A model generated the notes under the pieces. The model ran no database searches. It had not been told where the DNA came from and worked only from the letters and a program-made list of their open reading frames with translations. A program made the position numbers and the translations under genes. From Mycobacterium marinum (GTDB lineage: Bacteria > Actinomycetota > Actinomycetes > Mycobacteriales > Mycobacteriaceae): a DNA stretch of 64,000 nucleotides. The DNA lies in contig NZ_CP024190.1 of assembly GCF_003391395.1 (NCBI RefSeq), positions 3,162,001 through 3,226,000 of the forward strand, given 5' to 3'. This document shows, one piece after another, positions 1-8,167 of this stretch; within the stretch, counting starts at the first letter, position 1, and every line of letters starts with the position of its first letter.

Positions 1-734
1 TGGTGATTCTGCCGCTGGTCGCGATGGCGGCCAAGGTCGATTGGCCGAATTTCTGGTCCCTGATCACCAGCACGTCGTCTCGGACGGCACTCGTGCTGAG
101 CTTGAAGACCGCCTCGGCGAGCACCGCGCTATGCGTACTCCTGGGCGTGCCGATGGCGCTGGTCCTGGCCCGTAGCCGGGCGCGGCTCATGCGGCTGATG
201 CGGCCGCTGATCCTGCTGCCGCTGGTGCTGCCACCGGTAGTGGGGGGTATCGCGCTGCTCTACGCATTCGGCCGACTTGGCCTGATCGGGCGTTACCTAG
301 AGGCGGGCGGTATCACGATCGCGTTCAGCACGACGGCCGTGGTGCTGGCGCAGACGTTCGTCTCGCTGCCATTCCTGGTGGTATCGCTCGAGGGAGCGGC
401 GCGCACCGCGGGCGCGGACTATGAAGTTGTCGCGGCGACGCTGGGAGCGCGGCCCAGCGCGGTCTGGTGGAAGGTCACGCTGCCGCTACTGATGCCGGGT
501 CTGGTGTCCGGTGCTGTGCTCGCCTTCGCCCGGTCGCTGGGGGAGTTCGGCGCAACCTTGACTTTCGCCGGATCCCGCCAAGGTGTCACCCGCACGCTGC
601 CGCTCGAGATCTACCTGCAGCGGGTGAATGATCCCGACGCGGCGATCGCATTGTCACTGCTGCTGGTCGCGGTGGCCGCGCTGGTGGTTCTGAGCCTGGG
701 GGCGCGCCGATTGACCGGCGGCCAGGCGGGGTAG
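1..734 (+). CDS. modB: Molybdate ABC transporter permease ModB, 5' end cut by window
   Basis: Inner-membrane permease of the molybdate importer, pairing with the ModC ATPase and a periplasmic ModA that lies outside the window. The readable 243 residues hold several hydrophobic segments and a binding-protein-dependent permease EAA loop around EGAARTAGADYEVVAATLGA (about residues 129-148), followed by an LPLLMPGLVSG helix. The family is about 260 residues in mycobacteria, so only some 20 N-terminal residues are missing; the GTG at position 3 is probably internal. Normally modB is directly followed by modC, but here modC is nearly 2.9 kb downstream behind an unrelated cassette. It ends 12 nt from a convergent methyltransferase gene. 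Identification is confident. Confidence 0.93.
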   Translation, partial: VILPLVAMAAKVDWPNFWSLITSTSSRTALVLSLKTASASTALCVLLGVPMALVLARSRARLMRLMRPLILLPLVLPPVVGGIALLYAFGRLGLIGRYLEAGGITIAFSTTAVVLAQTFVSLPFLVVSLEGAARTAGADYEVVAATLGARPSAVWWKVTLPLLMPGLVSGAVLAFARSLGEFGATLTFAGSRQGVTRTLPLEIYLQRVNDPDAAIALSLLLVAVAALVVLSLGARRLTGGQAG

Positions 735-746
735 CTTCGGGGTGGG

Positions 747-1580
747 TCAGCCGAACTCGAGCAGGACGTAGGCGCCGCGGAATGGCTTGATCGGCGGGAA
801 ACGCCACAGGGCGGGGTAGAGGGTCTTGAAGAACAGCCCGCGGCCTTCGGGCATCGGCACATCGTGCACCGCGCGGATTCCGGGCACGGTGTCGACCAGC
901 CTCGCGAGCTGGTTCACCGACAGGCTGAATGGCATCGGCGGAACGCGGTAGCGCCTGGAGGCGCGCATACCCTTGGGGGCAACCCGCTTGACGATGGTGG
1001 GTGGCAGGTCGAAGAACATCTGTCCACCGGCAAAGCGCTTGGCGCACTGACTGATCAGCTCCATTGCCTGATTGGGCTGCAGGTACATCAGTAGACCTTC
1101 GGCGGTGATGAAGACGCCGGCGCGCGAGTCGACCTTGTCCATCCACGTGTAGTCCAAGGCGGACTGTGCGAGGTTGGTGACGCGCGCAGAATCCGGCAGC
1201 AGGCGCCGCCGCAGTTCCATTACGGGCTCCAGATCCAGCGATACCCAACGAAATTGCGTATCTGGTAGCGCATTGCTCACCCGCCAGAACCCGGTCTGAA
1301 AGCCCTCCGCGAGCGCCACCACGGTAGCCCCCGGATGCTTGGTGAGGTATGCGATCTCACACCGATCAACGGCCAGCGATCGCAACGCCATCTCTTGGCC
1401 GCGGCGTCCAAACTTCTCGAAGTCGAAATCGATGGATTCAACAAGTTTAATCGCCATCGGGTCATCGATGATCGGGTTCGGCTTGGCGGCTTGGTGAGCC
1501 CTGCCGTTGAGGGTCAGCAATGCGGTTTCAGAGACACCGCCCAGCATTCCGGCGTTCACGTTGTTATCTGAGTGACCCAC
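747..1580 (-). CDS. LCM/TcmP-type SAM-dependent methyltransferase
   Basis: Predicted class I methyltransferase of the leucine carboxyl methyltransferase/TcmP superfamily, 277 residues with a GTG start. Visible family features are an N-terminal DDPMAIKLVE-type segment, a SAM-loop equivalent around VVALAEGFQTGFWRV (about 86-100) and the acidic strand WVSLDLEPVMELRR. The classical GxGxD glycine motif is degenerate. The substrate cannot be read from sequence. It diverges from the SQR-like gene across a 189-nt spacer and converges on modB, so it belongs to the block that separates modB from modC. Alternative starts at the GTG of residue 8 or the ATG of residue 12 are possible. Confidence 0.75.
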   Translation of the reverse strand: MGHSDNNVNAGMLGGVSETALLTLNGRAHQAAKPNPIIDDPMAIKLVESIDFDFEKFGRRGQEMALRSLAVDRCEIAYLTKHPGATVVALAEGFQTGFWRVSNALPDTQFRWVSLDLEPVMELRRRLLPDSARVTNLAQSALDYTWMDKVDSRAGVFITAEGLLMYLQPNQAMELISQCAKRFAGGQMFFDLPPTIVKRVAPKGMRASRRYRVPPMPFSLSVNQLARLVDTVPGIRAVHDVPMPEGRGLFFKTLYPALWRFPPIKPFRGAYVLLEFG

Positions 1581-1688
1581 CTACACAACTTATCCAAGCC
1601 GCGCCGGAGGACTCCATGCCGCGCGCGCAATGCGGGTGGCCCCAGATTGCGTCGGTGGCCGCACTGGACATCCGATCGTCGATGCCAC

Positions 1689-1717
1689 TTAACAAAATAC
1701 CCTAGGGGGTATAGAAT
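1689..1717 (+). promoter_or_regulatory. SigA-like promoter for the SQR-like gene
   Basis: TTAACA at 1689-1694 and TAGAAT at 1712-1717 are each one mismatch from the -35 and -10 consensus and are separated by exactly 17 nt. The promoter faces the oxidoreductase start at 1770. A metal/persulfide-type operator occupies the spacer, so binding there would occlude RNA polymerase. Confidence 0.6.
1697..1712. promoter_or_regulatory. CsoR/CstR/RcnR-type operator candidate
   Basis: ATACCCTAGGGGGTAT is an imperfect palindrome with ATACCC and GGGTAT half-sites and a short G-tract centre. It closely resembles operators bound by CsoR (copper) and CstR (persulfide) repressors. It lies between the -35 and -10 hexamers of the SQR-like gene. 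No CsoR-family gene is visible in the window, so the regulator would act from elsewhere. Binding is inference from motif shape and promoter position. Confidence 0.6.
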
Positions 1718-1769
1718 GATGATCGGCTAGCTACCTCAGCTGTAGTTGAGTTCGATCAAGGAGCGACCA

Positions 1770-3227
1770 ATGGCACGAGTCGTTATCCTCGGCGCCGGCA
1801 TCGCGGGCCATACCGCCGCGTTGCACCTGCGCCGATGGCTTCCCCGCGCACACGAGATCGTCGTTATCTCTCCGAACGCCGACTGGAACTGGATTCCATC
1901 CAATATCTGGGTCGGCGTGGGGCGGATGGAACCGGCGAAGGTGTTGATTCCCCTCAAACCGATCTACCGGCGCAAAGGCATCGTCTTTCACCAGGCGCTG
2001 GCAACCGCTATCCGGCCCGAGGGCACCGGTGAACAGCAGACACCGTCGGTGGACTTCACGTACACCGAGGAAGGGCGACGCGGCGAGACTGGCAGCCTTA
2101 GCTACGACTATTTGATCAATGCGACGGGCCCTCAGCTGAATTTCGCGGCGACGCCGGGCCTCGGTCCCGAGGGGCACTCGTATTCGGTGTGTACTGCCGA
2201 CCACGCCACCGAGGCCGCCAAGGCGCTCGACGGGGTCATCGCCAAGTTGCGGGCCGGCCAGCGGCAGCGCCTCGTTATCGGTGTCGGGCATGGCACCTGC
2301 ACCTGCGAAGGGGCAGCGTTCGAGTACACCTTCAACGTCGAACATCGACTGCGCGCCGCCGGTGTGCGCGACTTGGCCGAGGTCATCTATCTGACCAATG
2401 AGTACGAGCTGGGTGATTTCGGGGTCGACGGCATGAGATTCGTCGACAAGGGATTCATGCAGTCCAGCCGGCTGTGGACCGAATCGCTATTCCGCGAACG
2501 TGGCGTCAAGGCGATCACGCAGGCCCACGTGCACGAGGTGATGGACGGCAAGCTGCGCTACGAACAGCTCGACGGCAAAGAACACGATCTGGACTTTGAC
2601 TTTGCGATGCTGCTGCCACCATTTAGGGGCGCCAGCCTGGCCGCCTACGACCGGGACGGCAACGACATCACGTCCACGTTGTTCGCGCCATCGGGCTTCC
2701 TCAAGGTCGACGCCGACTATTCGGGCAAGCCCTACGACGAGTGGACCGCCGAGGACTGGCCACACACCTACGAATCCGTGGCCTATCCGAACATCTTCGC
2801 GCCCGGCATCGCGTTCGCGCCGCCGCACCCAATCTCCAAACCGCGCAAGAGCGTTACCGGGACGGTGATCACCCCCAGCCCACCCCGAACCGGCATGCCG
2901 TCGGGCATCATGGCCAAGACCGTGGCCGAGACCATTCGCGATCGCATCACCAACAACGCCGCGAGTCCGGCCCACCAAGCCTCGATGGCGACCATGGGCG
3001 CCGCATGCATCGCCTCGGCCGGAACCGGACTGCGTGAGGGTTCGGCGGCCGCGATGACCATGTTTCCGGTCGTGCCCGACCCGGTGCGCTACCCGCAGAC
3101 CGGCCGCGACATCAGCGGCACATCCGGTGAGCTTGGCCTGGCGGGGCACTGGATCAAGGTGCTGCTGCACTACCTGTTCATCTACAAGGCCAAGGCCAGG
3201 CCGTTCTGGTGGCTGATCCCTGAATGA
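1770..3227 (+). CDS. Sulfide:quinone oxidoreductase-like FAD flavoprotein
   Basis: Predicted FAD-dependent pyridine nucleotide-disulfide family enzyme of the SQR/flavocytochrome-c-sulfide-dehydrogenase group, 485 residues. The N-terminus has the dinucleotide fold VVILGAGIAGHTAALHLRR. Cys141, Cys177 and Cys179 (GTCTCEG) and Cys413 are candidates for redox or persulfide chemistry, although the third SQR cysteine near residue 350 is not obvious. The end, KAKARPFWWLIPE, matches the membrane-surface tail typical of quinone reductases of this group. The ATG at 1770 follows AAGGAG (1758-1763) by 6 nt, which fixes the start. A small ORF overlaps its stop. It could be another quinone-linked flavoenzyme; the family is clear, the substrate is inferred. 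Confidence 0.72.
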   Translation: MARVVILGAGIAGHTAALHLRRWLPRAHEIVVISPNADWNWIPSNIWVGVGRMEPAKVLIPLKPIYRRKGIVFHQALATAIRPEGTGEQQTPSVDFTYTEEGRRGETGSLSYDYLINATGPQLNFAATPGLGPEGHSYSVCTADHATEAAKALDGVIAKLRAGQRQRLVIGVGHGTCTCEGAAFEYTFNVEHRLRAAGVRDLAEVIYLTNEYELGDFGVDGMRFVDKGFMQSSRLWTESLFRERGVKAITQAHVHEVMDGKLRYEQLDGKEHDLDFDFAMLLPPFRGASLAAYDRDGNDITSTLFAPSGFLKVDADYSGKPYDEWTAEDWPHTYESVAYPNIFAPGIAFAPPHPISKPRKSVTGTVITPSPPRTGMPSGIMAKTVAETIRDRITNNAASPAHQASMATMGAACIASAGTGLREGSAAAMTMFPVVPDPVRYPQTGRDISGTSGELGLAGHWIKVLLHYLFIYKAKARPFWWLIPE

Positions 3228-3424
3228 AAGGCGCTTCCATGGACCTTACGGACGCGGACAAAAGCGGCTCAGACGTGGATGTCCGGACCGCCGAACGCAT
3301 TGCCGACGCCCCACTACCCACCGGAGCCAAACTGCGCATGCGGCAGAATCTTCCGGTCCAGATGTGGCGATTCGTCCGCATCAATCTGAAGATGATGCGA
3401 ATCATCTTCAGCGGACACCACTAG
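3224..3424 (+). CDS. Small protein coupled to the SQR-like gene
   Basis: A 66-residue ORF whose ATG overlaps the preceding stop as ATGA, implying translational coupling. An in-frame ATG at 3239 would give 61 residues. The first half is acidic and polar; the second half is basic and amphipathic (RMRQNLPVQMWRFVRINLKMMRIIF) and ends in SGHH, which could sit on a membrane surface. I do not recognise a family. Its position suggests an accessory or anchoring subunit for the upstream flavoprotein, but that is only context. Confidence 0.55.
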   Translation: MKGASMDLTDADKSGSDVDVRTAERIADAPLPTGAKLRMRQNLPVQMWRFVRINLKMMRIIFSGHH

Positions 3425-3607
3425 CCGCTCGCGGCGACCGGCCATCGGTCATGCTCGCCGTCACTTAGGGTGTGAGCATGCGTCGTAGTGGTGGGCAAAT
3501 CGGGTGCCCAGTGCCGACGGTATGGCGCGGATTTCGCGGGTCGTGACGTCAGGCGCAATTCGCAGAATTCAGGCGTGCACGGTGCCGCCGACGCGGGACG
3601 GCGCGGT

Positions 3608-4729
3608 GTGAGCGCGCTAGAGCTTCGCGCGGTCGTTGCGGACCGTCGTCTAGACGTCGAGTTCTCGGTGGCGGCGGGCGAGGTGCTGGCGATCCTGGGG
3701 CCCAACGGCGCCGGAAAGTCTTCCGTCTTACACGTCATCGCCGGGCTGGTTCGCCCTGACAACGGAGTGGTTCGTCTAGGCGAGCGGGTGCTGACCGATA
3801 CCGCCGCGGGCATCGACGTGGCAACCCACGACCGCAAAGTCGGTTTGCTGCTGCAGGACCCGCTGCTGTTCCCGCACATGAGCGTGGGCGCCAACGTGGC
3901 GTTCGGTCCACATCACCGTCGCGGCACGTTGCGCTCCGGTCGCCGCCAACAACGCGAACCGGCACTGCGGTGGCTAGCCAAGGTGGGCGCCGAGCAGTTG
4001 GTAGATCGCCGGCCGCGACAGCTGTCCGGCGGCCAAGTCCAGCGCGTCGCCATCGCCCGGGCGCTGGCGGCCGAACCAGATGTGCTGCTGCTCGATGAGC
4101 CGCTGACCGGACTCGATGTCGCCGCGGCCGCGGCCATCCGGGCGGTGCTGCGCGCCGTGGTGGTCGACAGCGGATGCGCCGTAATTCTGATATCTCATGA
4201 CCTGCTCGATGTATGCACACTGGCCGATCGGGTGCTGATTCTCGAGGCCGGCCGGATCTCCGAAATCGGCGCGGCCGCCGACGTACTGGCCGCGCCGCGC
4301 AGCAATTTCGGAGCTCGCATCGCGGGGGTCAACCTAGTCAGCGGCACCATCGGCCGTGACGGGTCCCTGCACACCCGCTTCGGTAGCCAATGGAGGGGAA
4401 CACCGGCCCGAGACCTCAATGAAGCGCTCGACTTTGGGCAAGACGCCATCGCCGTGTTCCCGCCGACCGCGGTGGCAGTGCACCTCGAACCGCCGCACGG
4501 CAGCCCACGCAATACAGCCGAGGTGACCGTGGCAGACCTACAGACTCGTGGGCCGGCCGTGTTGGTGCGCAGTGAGGACCAGCCCGACGGCTTGCCCGGC
4601 CTGGCCGCGAGCATCACCGTCGACGCTGCCGCCGAGTTGAAGCTGACGCCCGGGGCGCGAGTGTGGTTCAGCGTCAAGGCTCATGAGGTGGCGTTACATC
4701 AAGCATTGCGCCGCCAGGTAGCCCGCTAG
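3608..4729 (+). CDS. modC: Molybdate ABC transporter ATPase ModC
   Basis: Cytoplasmic ATPase of the molybdate importer, 373 residues from the GTG at 3608. Motifs in order: Walker A GPNGAGKSS, Q-loop LLLQDPLLFP, signature LSGGQVQRVAIARAL, Walker B VLLLDEPLTGLD and H-loop LISHD. The C-terminal third is a TOBE/molybdopterin-binding-like regulatory domain (TAEVTVADLQTRGPAVLV onward). The open frame extends upstream to 3488, but that stretch is not ABC-like and mycobacterial ModC is about 370 residues, so the start VSALELRAVV was chosen. It is separated from modB by an oxidoreductase cassette, so it needs its own promoter or read-through. Confidence 0.93.
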   Translation: MSALELRAVVADRRLDVEFSVAAGEVLAILGPNGAGKSSVLHVIAGLVRPDNGVVRLGERVLTDTAAGIDVATHDRKVGLLLQDPLLFPHMSVGANVAFGPHHRRGTLRSGRRQQREPALRWLAKVGAEQLVDRRPRQLSGGQVQRVAIARALAAEPDVLLLDEPLTGLDVAAAAAIRAVLRAVVVDSGCAVILISHDLLDVCTLADRVLILEAGRISEIGAAADVLAAPRSNFGARIAGVNLVSGTIGRDGSLHTRFGSQWRGTPARDLNEALDFGQDAIAVFPPTAVAVHLEPPHGSPRNTAEVTVADLQTRGPAVLVRSEDQPDGLPGLAASITVDAAAELKLTPGARVWFSVKAHEVALHQALRRQVAR

Positions 4730-4815
4730 GCGATTGCCACCGGGTCCGCCACGATCAGCGAAGACATGGGCAGGCCATCCTTGCTTCGCGGCCACAACAC
4801 GGTAGGTTCGTCGCC

Positions 4816-5850
4816 ATGCATGAGGTGGACCCCAACAAGCGACGTCGCCACGGACTCTGGACAACGCTAGCGCTCGCAGCGGTGAGCAGTGCCAGCGTTG
4901 TCTCCATTGCCCTTCCGGCGACCGCCAGCGCCGACCCGGCGCCTGCGCCGGCACCGTCGACCACCGCGGCGCCACCGGCGGATCCCAATGCCGCACCGCC
5001 ACCAGCGGACCCCAACGCTCCGCCGCCTCCACCGGCAGACCCCAACGCGCCACCCCCACCACCGGCAGACCCCAACGCGCCACCCCCACCACCGGCAGAC
5101 CCCAACGCGCCACCCCCACCACCAGCTGACCCCAACGCCCCACCGCCACCGGTGGTTGACCCGAATGCACCGGAGCCCGGGCGGGTCAACAATGCGGTCG
5201 GTGGTTTCAGCTTCGTCGTTCCGGCGGGCTGGGTCGAGTCCGACGCTTCGCACCTGGACTACGGGTCGGCGCTGCTGAGCAAGATGACGGGCGAGCCACC
5301 CATGCCAGGACAGGCTCCGCCGATTGCCAACGACACGCGAGTCGTGTTGGGGCGGTTGGACCAGAAGCTCTACGCCAGCGCTGAGGCCACCAATCCCAAG
5401 GCCGCCGTCCGGCTGGGATCGGATATGGGTGAGTTCTTCATGCCTTATCCCGGCACCCGGATCAATCAGGAAACCATTCCGCTCAACGCCAACGGGATAA
5501 CCGGAAGCGCGTCGTACTACGAAGTGAAGTTCAGCGATGAGTCCAAGCCCAACGGACAGATCTGGACGGGCGTAGTCGGCACTCCCGCGGGCAGCACGCC
5601 CAACGAAGGACCGCCGCAGCGCTGGTTTGTGGTCTGGCTGGGAACCTCGAATGACCCCGTCGACAAGGGTGCGGCGAAGGTACTGGCGGAGTCGATCCGG
5701 CCGTGGATGCCACCACCGGCACCGGCACCTGCGCCGGGTGAGCCCGCGCCCCAACCGGGCGCGCCGGAACCCGTCCCCGCACCGGCTCCCGCGCCGGCCG
5801 CTGGGGTGGCTCCGACCGTCGCCCCAGCACCGCGAACACAACCGACCTGA
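4816..5850 (+). CDS. apa: Alanine/proline-rich secreted antigen Apa (ModD, 45/47 kDa)
   Basis: Secreted, in M. tuberculosis mannosylated, fibronectin-binding antigen of 344 residues. A Sec signal peptide covers about residues 1-40 (hydrophobic ALAAVSSASVVSIALPATASA). A proline-rich block of DPNAPPPPPA repeats follows, then the conserved globular region (VGGFSFVVPAGWVESDASHL, FMPYPGTRINQE) and a Pro/Ala tail ending PAPRTQPT. Despite the name modD it has no transport motif. The repeat block looks longer than in M. tuberculosis Apa (325 residues), which accounts for the extra length. A terminator-like hairpin lies 25 nt after the stop. Confidence 0.93.
   Translation: MHEVDPNKRRRHGLWTTLALAAVSSASVVSIALPATASADPAPAPAPSTTAAPPADPNAAPPPADPNAPPPPPADPNAPPPPPADPNAPPPPPADPNAPPPPPADPNAPPPPVVDPNAPEPGRVNNAVGGFSFVVPAGWVESDASHLDYGSALLSKMTGEPPMPGQAPPIANDTRVVLGRLDQKLYASAEATNPKAAVRLGSDMGEFFMPYPGTRINQETIPLNANGITGSASYYEVKFSDESKPNGQIWTGVVGTPAGSTPNEGPPQRWFVVWLGTSNDPVDKGAAKVLAESIRPWMPPPAPAPAPGEPAPQPGAPEPVPAPAPAPAAGVAPTVAPAPRTQPT
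4981..5175 (+). repeat. 30-bp in-frame tandem repeats in apa
   Basis: Near-identical 30-bp units encoding DPNAPPPPPA run head to tail from about 5008 to 5157 (units starting at 5008, 5038, 5068, 5098 and 5128), with shorter degenerate units on either side. The units at 5038 and 5068 are identical. Copy number changes would keep the frame. Confidence 0.85.
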
Positions 5851-5875
5851 GGCCGTACTGCCCCTGACAAGAAAG

Positions 5876-5903
5876 TCCCCGCCAACTAGGCGGGGATATT
5901 CTT
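5876..5903 (+). terminator. Terminator hairpin after apa
   Basis: TCCCCGCC (5876-5883), loop AACTA, GGCGGGGA (5889-5896) form a perfect 8-bp stem followed by the T-rich TATTCTT. It begins 25 nt after the apa stop codon. Confidence 0.7.
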
Positions 5904-6005
5904 GGCTTCGCAGAATCGCATCCCCATCGTTACCCGAACGGGGTATACCGAGGTCACGGTCCGACACCGCAGTTGGACATTGCCAGTGATTGCAAGGAGA
6001 TCCCG

Positions 6006-6302
6006 ATGGACGTTATGGCAGCTACCGAATTCCTGGCTCGCTCCACCACCTTGACCAGTGTCGGCTGGCTCGGCTACATCATCATCGGAGCGCTCGCCGG
6101 TTGGATTGCCGGCAAGATCGTCAAAGGCGGCGGATCCGGCATTGTGATGAATATCGTGATCGGCGTCGTCGGCGCGCTGATCGGTGGCTTCTTGCTGAGC
6201 TTCTTTGTCGACACCGCCGCCGGCGGCTGGTGGTTCACCTTGTTCACCGCGATCCTGGGCTCGGTGATCCTGCTCTGGATCGTGGGCAAGGCCCGCCACT
6301 AG
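6006..6302 (+). CDS. GlsB/YeaQ/YmgE-family small membrane protein (Rv1861-like)
   Basis: A 98-residue integral membrane protein of the transglycosylase-associated (YeaQ/YmgE) family. It has three hydrophobic helices rich in glycine (IIIGALAGWIAGKIVKGG, IVMNIVIGVVGALIGGFLLSFF, WWFTLFTAILGSVILLWIVG). The ATG at 6006 is preceded by AAGGAG at 5994-5999 with 6-nt spacing, so the upstream in-frame TTG at 5973 was not used. It lies between apa and adhA exactly as Rv1861 does. Function is unknown; the family is often stress-induced. Confidence 0.85.
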   Translation: MDVMAATEFLARSTTLTSVGWLGYIIIGALAGWIAGKIVKGGGSGIVMNIVIGVVGALIGGFLLSFFVDTAAGGWWFTLFTAILGSVILLWIVGKARH

Positions 6303-6367
6303 CGCGTTGGATCCCTGGTGACGGTGGCGGGTCGAGCCTTCCCTGGCGGCAGCGTCATCATGGACTG

Positions 6368-7396
6368 ATGGCCGCACCCGCGAGTACCCCGACGATGAGT
6401 GCATGGCAGGTGCGCCGGCCCGGTCCCATCGACACCGGCCCGCTGGAGCGGGTGAACGTCGAAGTACCAAGACCGGCGGCCTCCGAACTGCTCGTGGCGG
6501 TGCGAGCATGCGGCGTGTGCCGCACCGACCTCCACGTCACCGAGGGCGATCTGGCGGTGCACCGGGAGCGGGTGACGCCGGGACATGAGGTGGTCGGAGA
6601 GGTCGTAGAAGTAGGGGCCGAGGCCGGCGACGAGTTCGCCGTCGGCGACCGGGTGGGCATCGCCTGGCTGCGCCACACCTGCGGGGTGTGCAAGTACTGC
6701 CGCCGTGGCGATGAGAACCTGTGCCCGAAGTCCCTCTACACCGGATGGGACGCTGACGGGGGATACGCAGAATTCACCACCGTTCCCGCGGCGTTTGCCC
6801 ACCATCTGCCCAGCGGCTACAGCGATAGCGAGCTGGCCCCACTGCTGTGCGCCGGCATCATCGGTTACCGCTCCCTGCTGCGGGCCGAACTACCACCCGG
6901 CGGCAGGTTGGGCCTGTATGGGTTCGGCGGCAGCGCGCACATCACCGCACAGGTCGCGCTGGCCCAGGGAGCCGAGGTGCATGTGATGACCCGTGGAGCT
7001 GAGGCGCGTGAGTTGGCACTCGAGCTTGGCGCCGCATCGGCTCAGGGGGCCGCCGACCCACCACCGGTACCGTTGGATGCCGCGATCCTGTTCGCCCCGG
7101 TAGGGGAGCTGGTGTTGCCGGCTCTGGCGGGCCTCGACCGTGGTGGCACCCTGGCGGTCGCCGGGATTCATCTCAGCGACATCCCGCCGCTGAACTATCA
7201 GCGTCACTTGTTCCAGGAACGTCAGATCAGGTCGGTGACGTCCAACACCCGCGGTGATGCCCGGGCTTTCCTCAACTTTGCGGGCCAGCATCATATCGAG
7301 GTCACCACGCCCGAATACCCGCTCGGGCAGGCTGACCGCGCGCTCAGCGACCTCAGCGCGGGCCGCATCGCCGGCGCCGCGGTGTTGATCGTGTAA
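6368..7396 (+). CDS. adhA: Zinc-dependent alcohol dehydrogenase AdhA
   Basis: Medium-chain zinc alcohol dehydrogenase, 342 residues, oxidising alcohols with NAD(P). Catalytic-zinc residues are in CGVCRTDLHVTEGD and GHEVVGEVVEVG. The structural-zinc cysteines are in CGVCKYCRRGDENLC, and a nucleotide-binding segment is GLYGFGGSAHITAQVA. The reading frame is open far upstream (to 5990) but overlaps the previous gene there. The ATG at 6368, or the one at 6395 just before SAWQVRRPGP, fits the family length. It matches Rv1862 in position and sequence. A CAAX protease gene converges on it. Confidence 0.92.
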   Translation: MAAPASTPTMSAWQVRRPGPIDTGPLERVNVEVPRPAASELLVAVRACGVCRTDLHVTEGDLAVHRERVTPGHEVVGEVVEVGAEAGDEFAVGDRVGIAWLRHTCGVCKYCRRGDENLCPKSLYTGWDADGGYAEFTTVPAAFAHHLPSGYSDSELAPLLCAGIIGYRSLLRAELPPGGRLGLYGFGGSAHITAQVALAQGAEVHVMTRGAEARELALELGAASAQGAADPPPVPLDAAILFAPVGELVLPALAGLDRGGTLAVAGIHLSDIPPLNYQRHLFQERQIRSVTSNTRGDARAFLNFAGQHHIEVTTPEYPLGQADRALSDLSAGRIAGAAVLIV

Positions 7397-7402
7397 CGAG
7401 GT

Positions 7403-8167
7403 TCAGCTCGACAGGTGCCAGACCACAGCGGCCGCCAGGGCACCCACGCCGTTCAGCGACCAATGCAGGGCGATCGGCGCGATCAAGCTTCCGCTGCGGC
7501 GGCGCAACCAGCTGAAGACGAAGCCGGCGGCCCCGGTGGCCAGGACCGCCAAGACGACGCCGGCGACCATCCCGACTATCCCGCCACCGAACAACCGGGT
7601 GAAACCGACGTTGCTACTGGTCAGTCCCAGCGACGTCGCGACGTGCCAAAGTCCGAACAACAATGATCCCGCCAGCGCCACCCCGCGAAATCCCCAAGCC
7701 CGATTCAGCGCCCCATGCAGCACCCCGCGGAAGGCGAGCTCCTCGGGGATGACCGTTTGCAGCGGGATGATGACCATAGAGGCAATCACGGCGCCAGAAA
7801 CCGTCGCGTAGTGGTTGTTCATGAACATCGGCCGAGTCATCGGCAACAGCACACCTACCGAGATCACCAGGACCACCAGGCCAACCGCGGCCAGCGCGTA
7901 GAACATCCCAGATCTCCAGTGCTCCCGCCCCAACCCCAACTCGGCCCAGCCCAGACCTCTGCTACGCACCAGGATGACCAGCCCGACCGCGGCCGCCGGG
8001 ACGGTCGCGATGCTCGCCCACGGCGTGGTGAAGTGCGCAATAAGATTTGTCAGCACCAACACCACCACAACAACCGCGACATCAAGGTGGATACGCAACC
8101 TGTGCAGCGCGGAAAGCTGCGTCATTAGCGCATCCGGGTGAGGGGCCGTCGTCGCATGGTCACGCAT
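7403..8167 (-). CDS. CPBP/CAAX-type intramembrane protease (Rv1863c-like)
   Basis: Polytopic membrane protein of 254 residues with the CPBP (Abi) signature. EELAFRGVLHGALNR supplies the EExxxR motif, with FGLWHVATS and LIAPIALHWSLNG supplying the later conserved histidines. About seven hydrophobic segments are visible. Bacterial relatives are intramembrane glutamic proteases or bacteriocin self-immunity proteins; the substrate here is unknown. The ATG at 8167 (MRDHATTA) gives the length of the M. tuberculosis counterpart. The extra 44 residues of the longer frame are not protein-like. Confidence 0.85.
   Translation of the reverse strand: MRDHATTAPHPDALMTQLSALHRLRIHLDVAVVVVVLVLTNLIAHFTTPWASIATVPAAAVGLVILVRSRGLGWAELGLGREHWRSGMFYALAAVGLVVLVISVGVLLPMTRPMFMNNHYATVSGAVIASMVIIPLQTVIPEELAFRGVLHGALNRAWGFRGVALAGSLLFGLWHVATSLGLTSSNVGFTRLFGGGIVGMVAGVVLAVLATGAAGFVFSWLRRRSGSLIAPIALHWSLNGVGALAAAVVWHLSS

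Noticed and set aside
735..3607. An insertion sequence responsible for splitting modB and modC
   Set aside because: No transposase frame, terminal inverted repeats or target-site duplication could be seen at the cassette edges.
4867..5967. A 366-residue minus-strand frame opposite apa
   Set aside because: It is the antisense of the proline-rich repeats and reads as Arg/Trp/Gly repeats without domain features; apa on the plus strand is certain.
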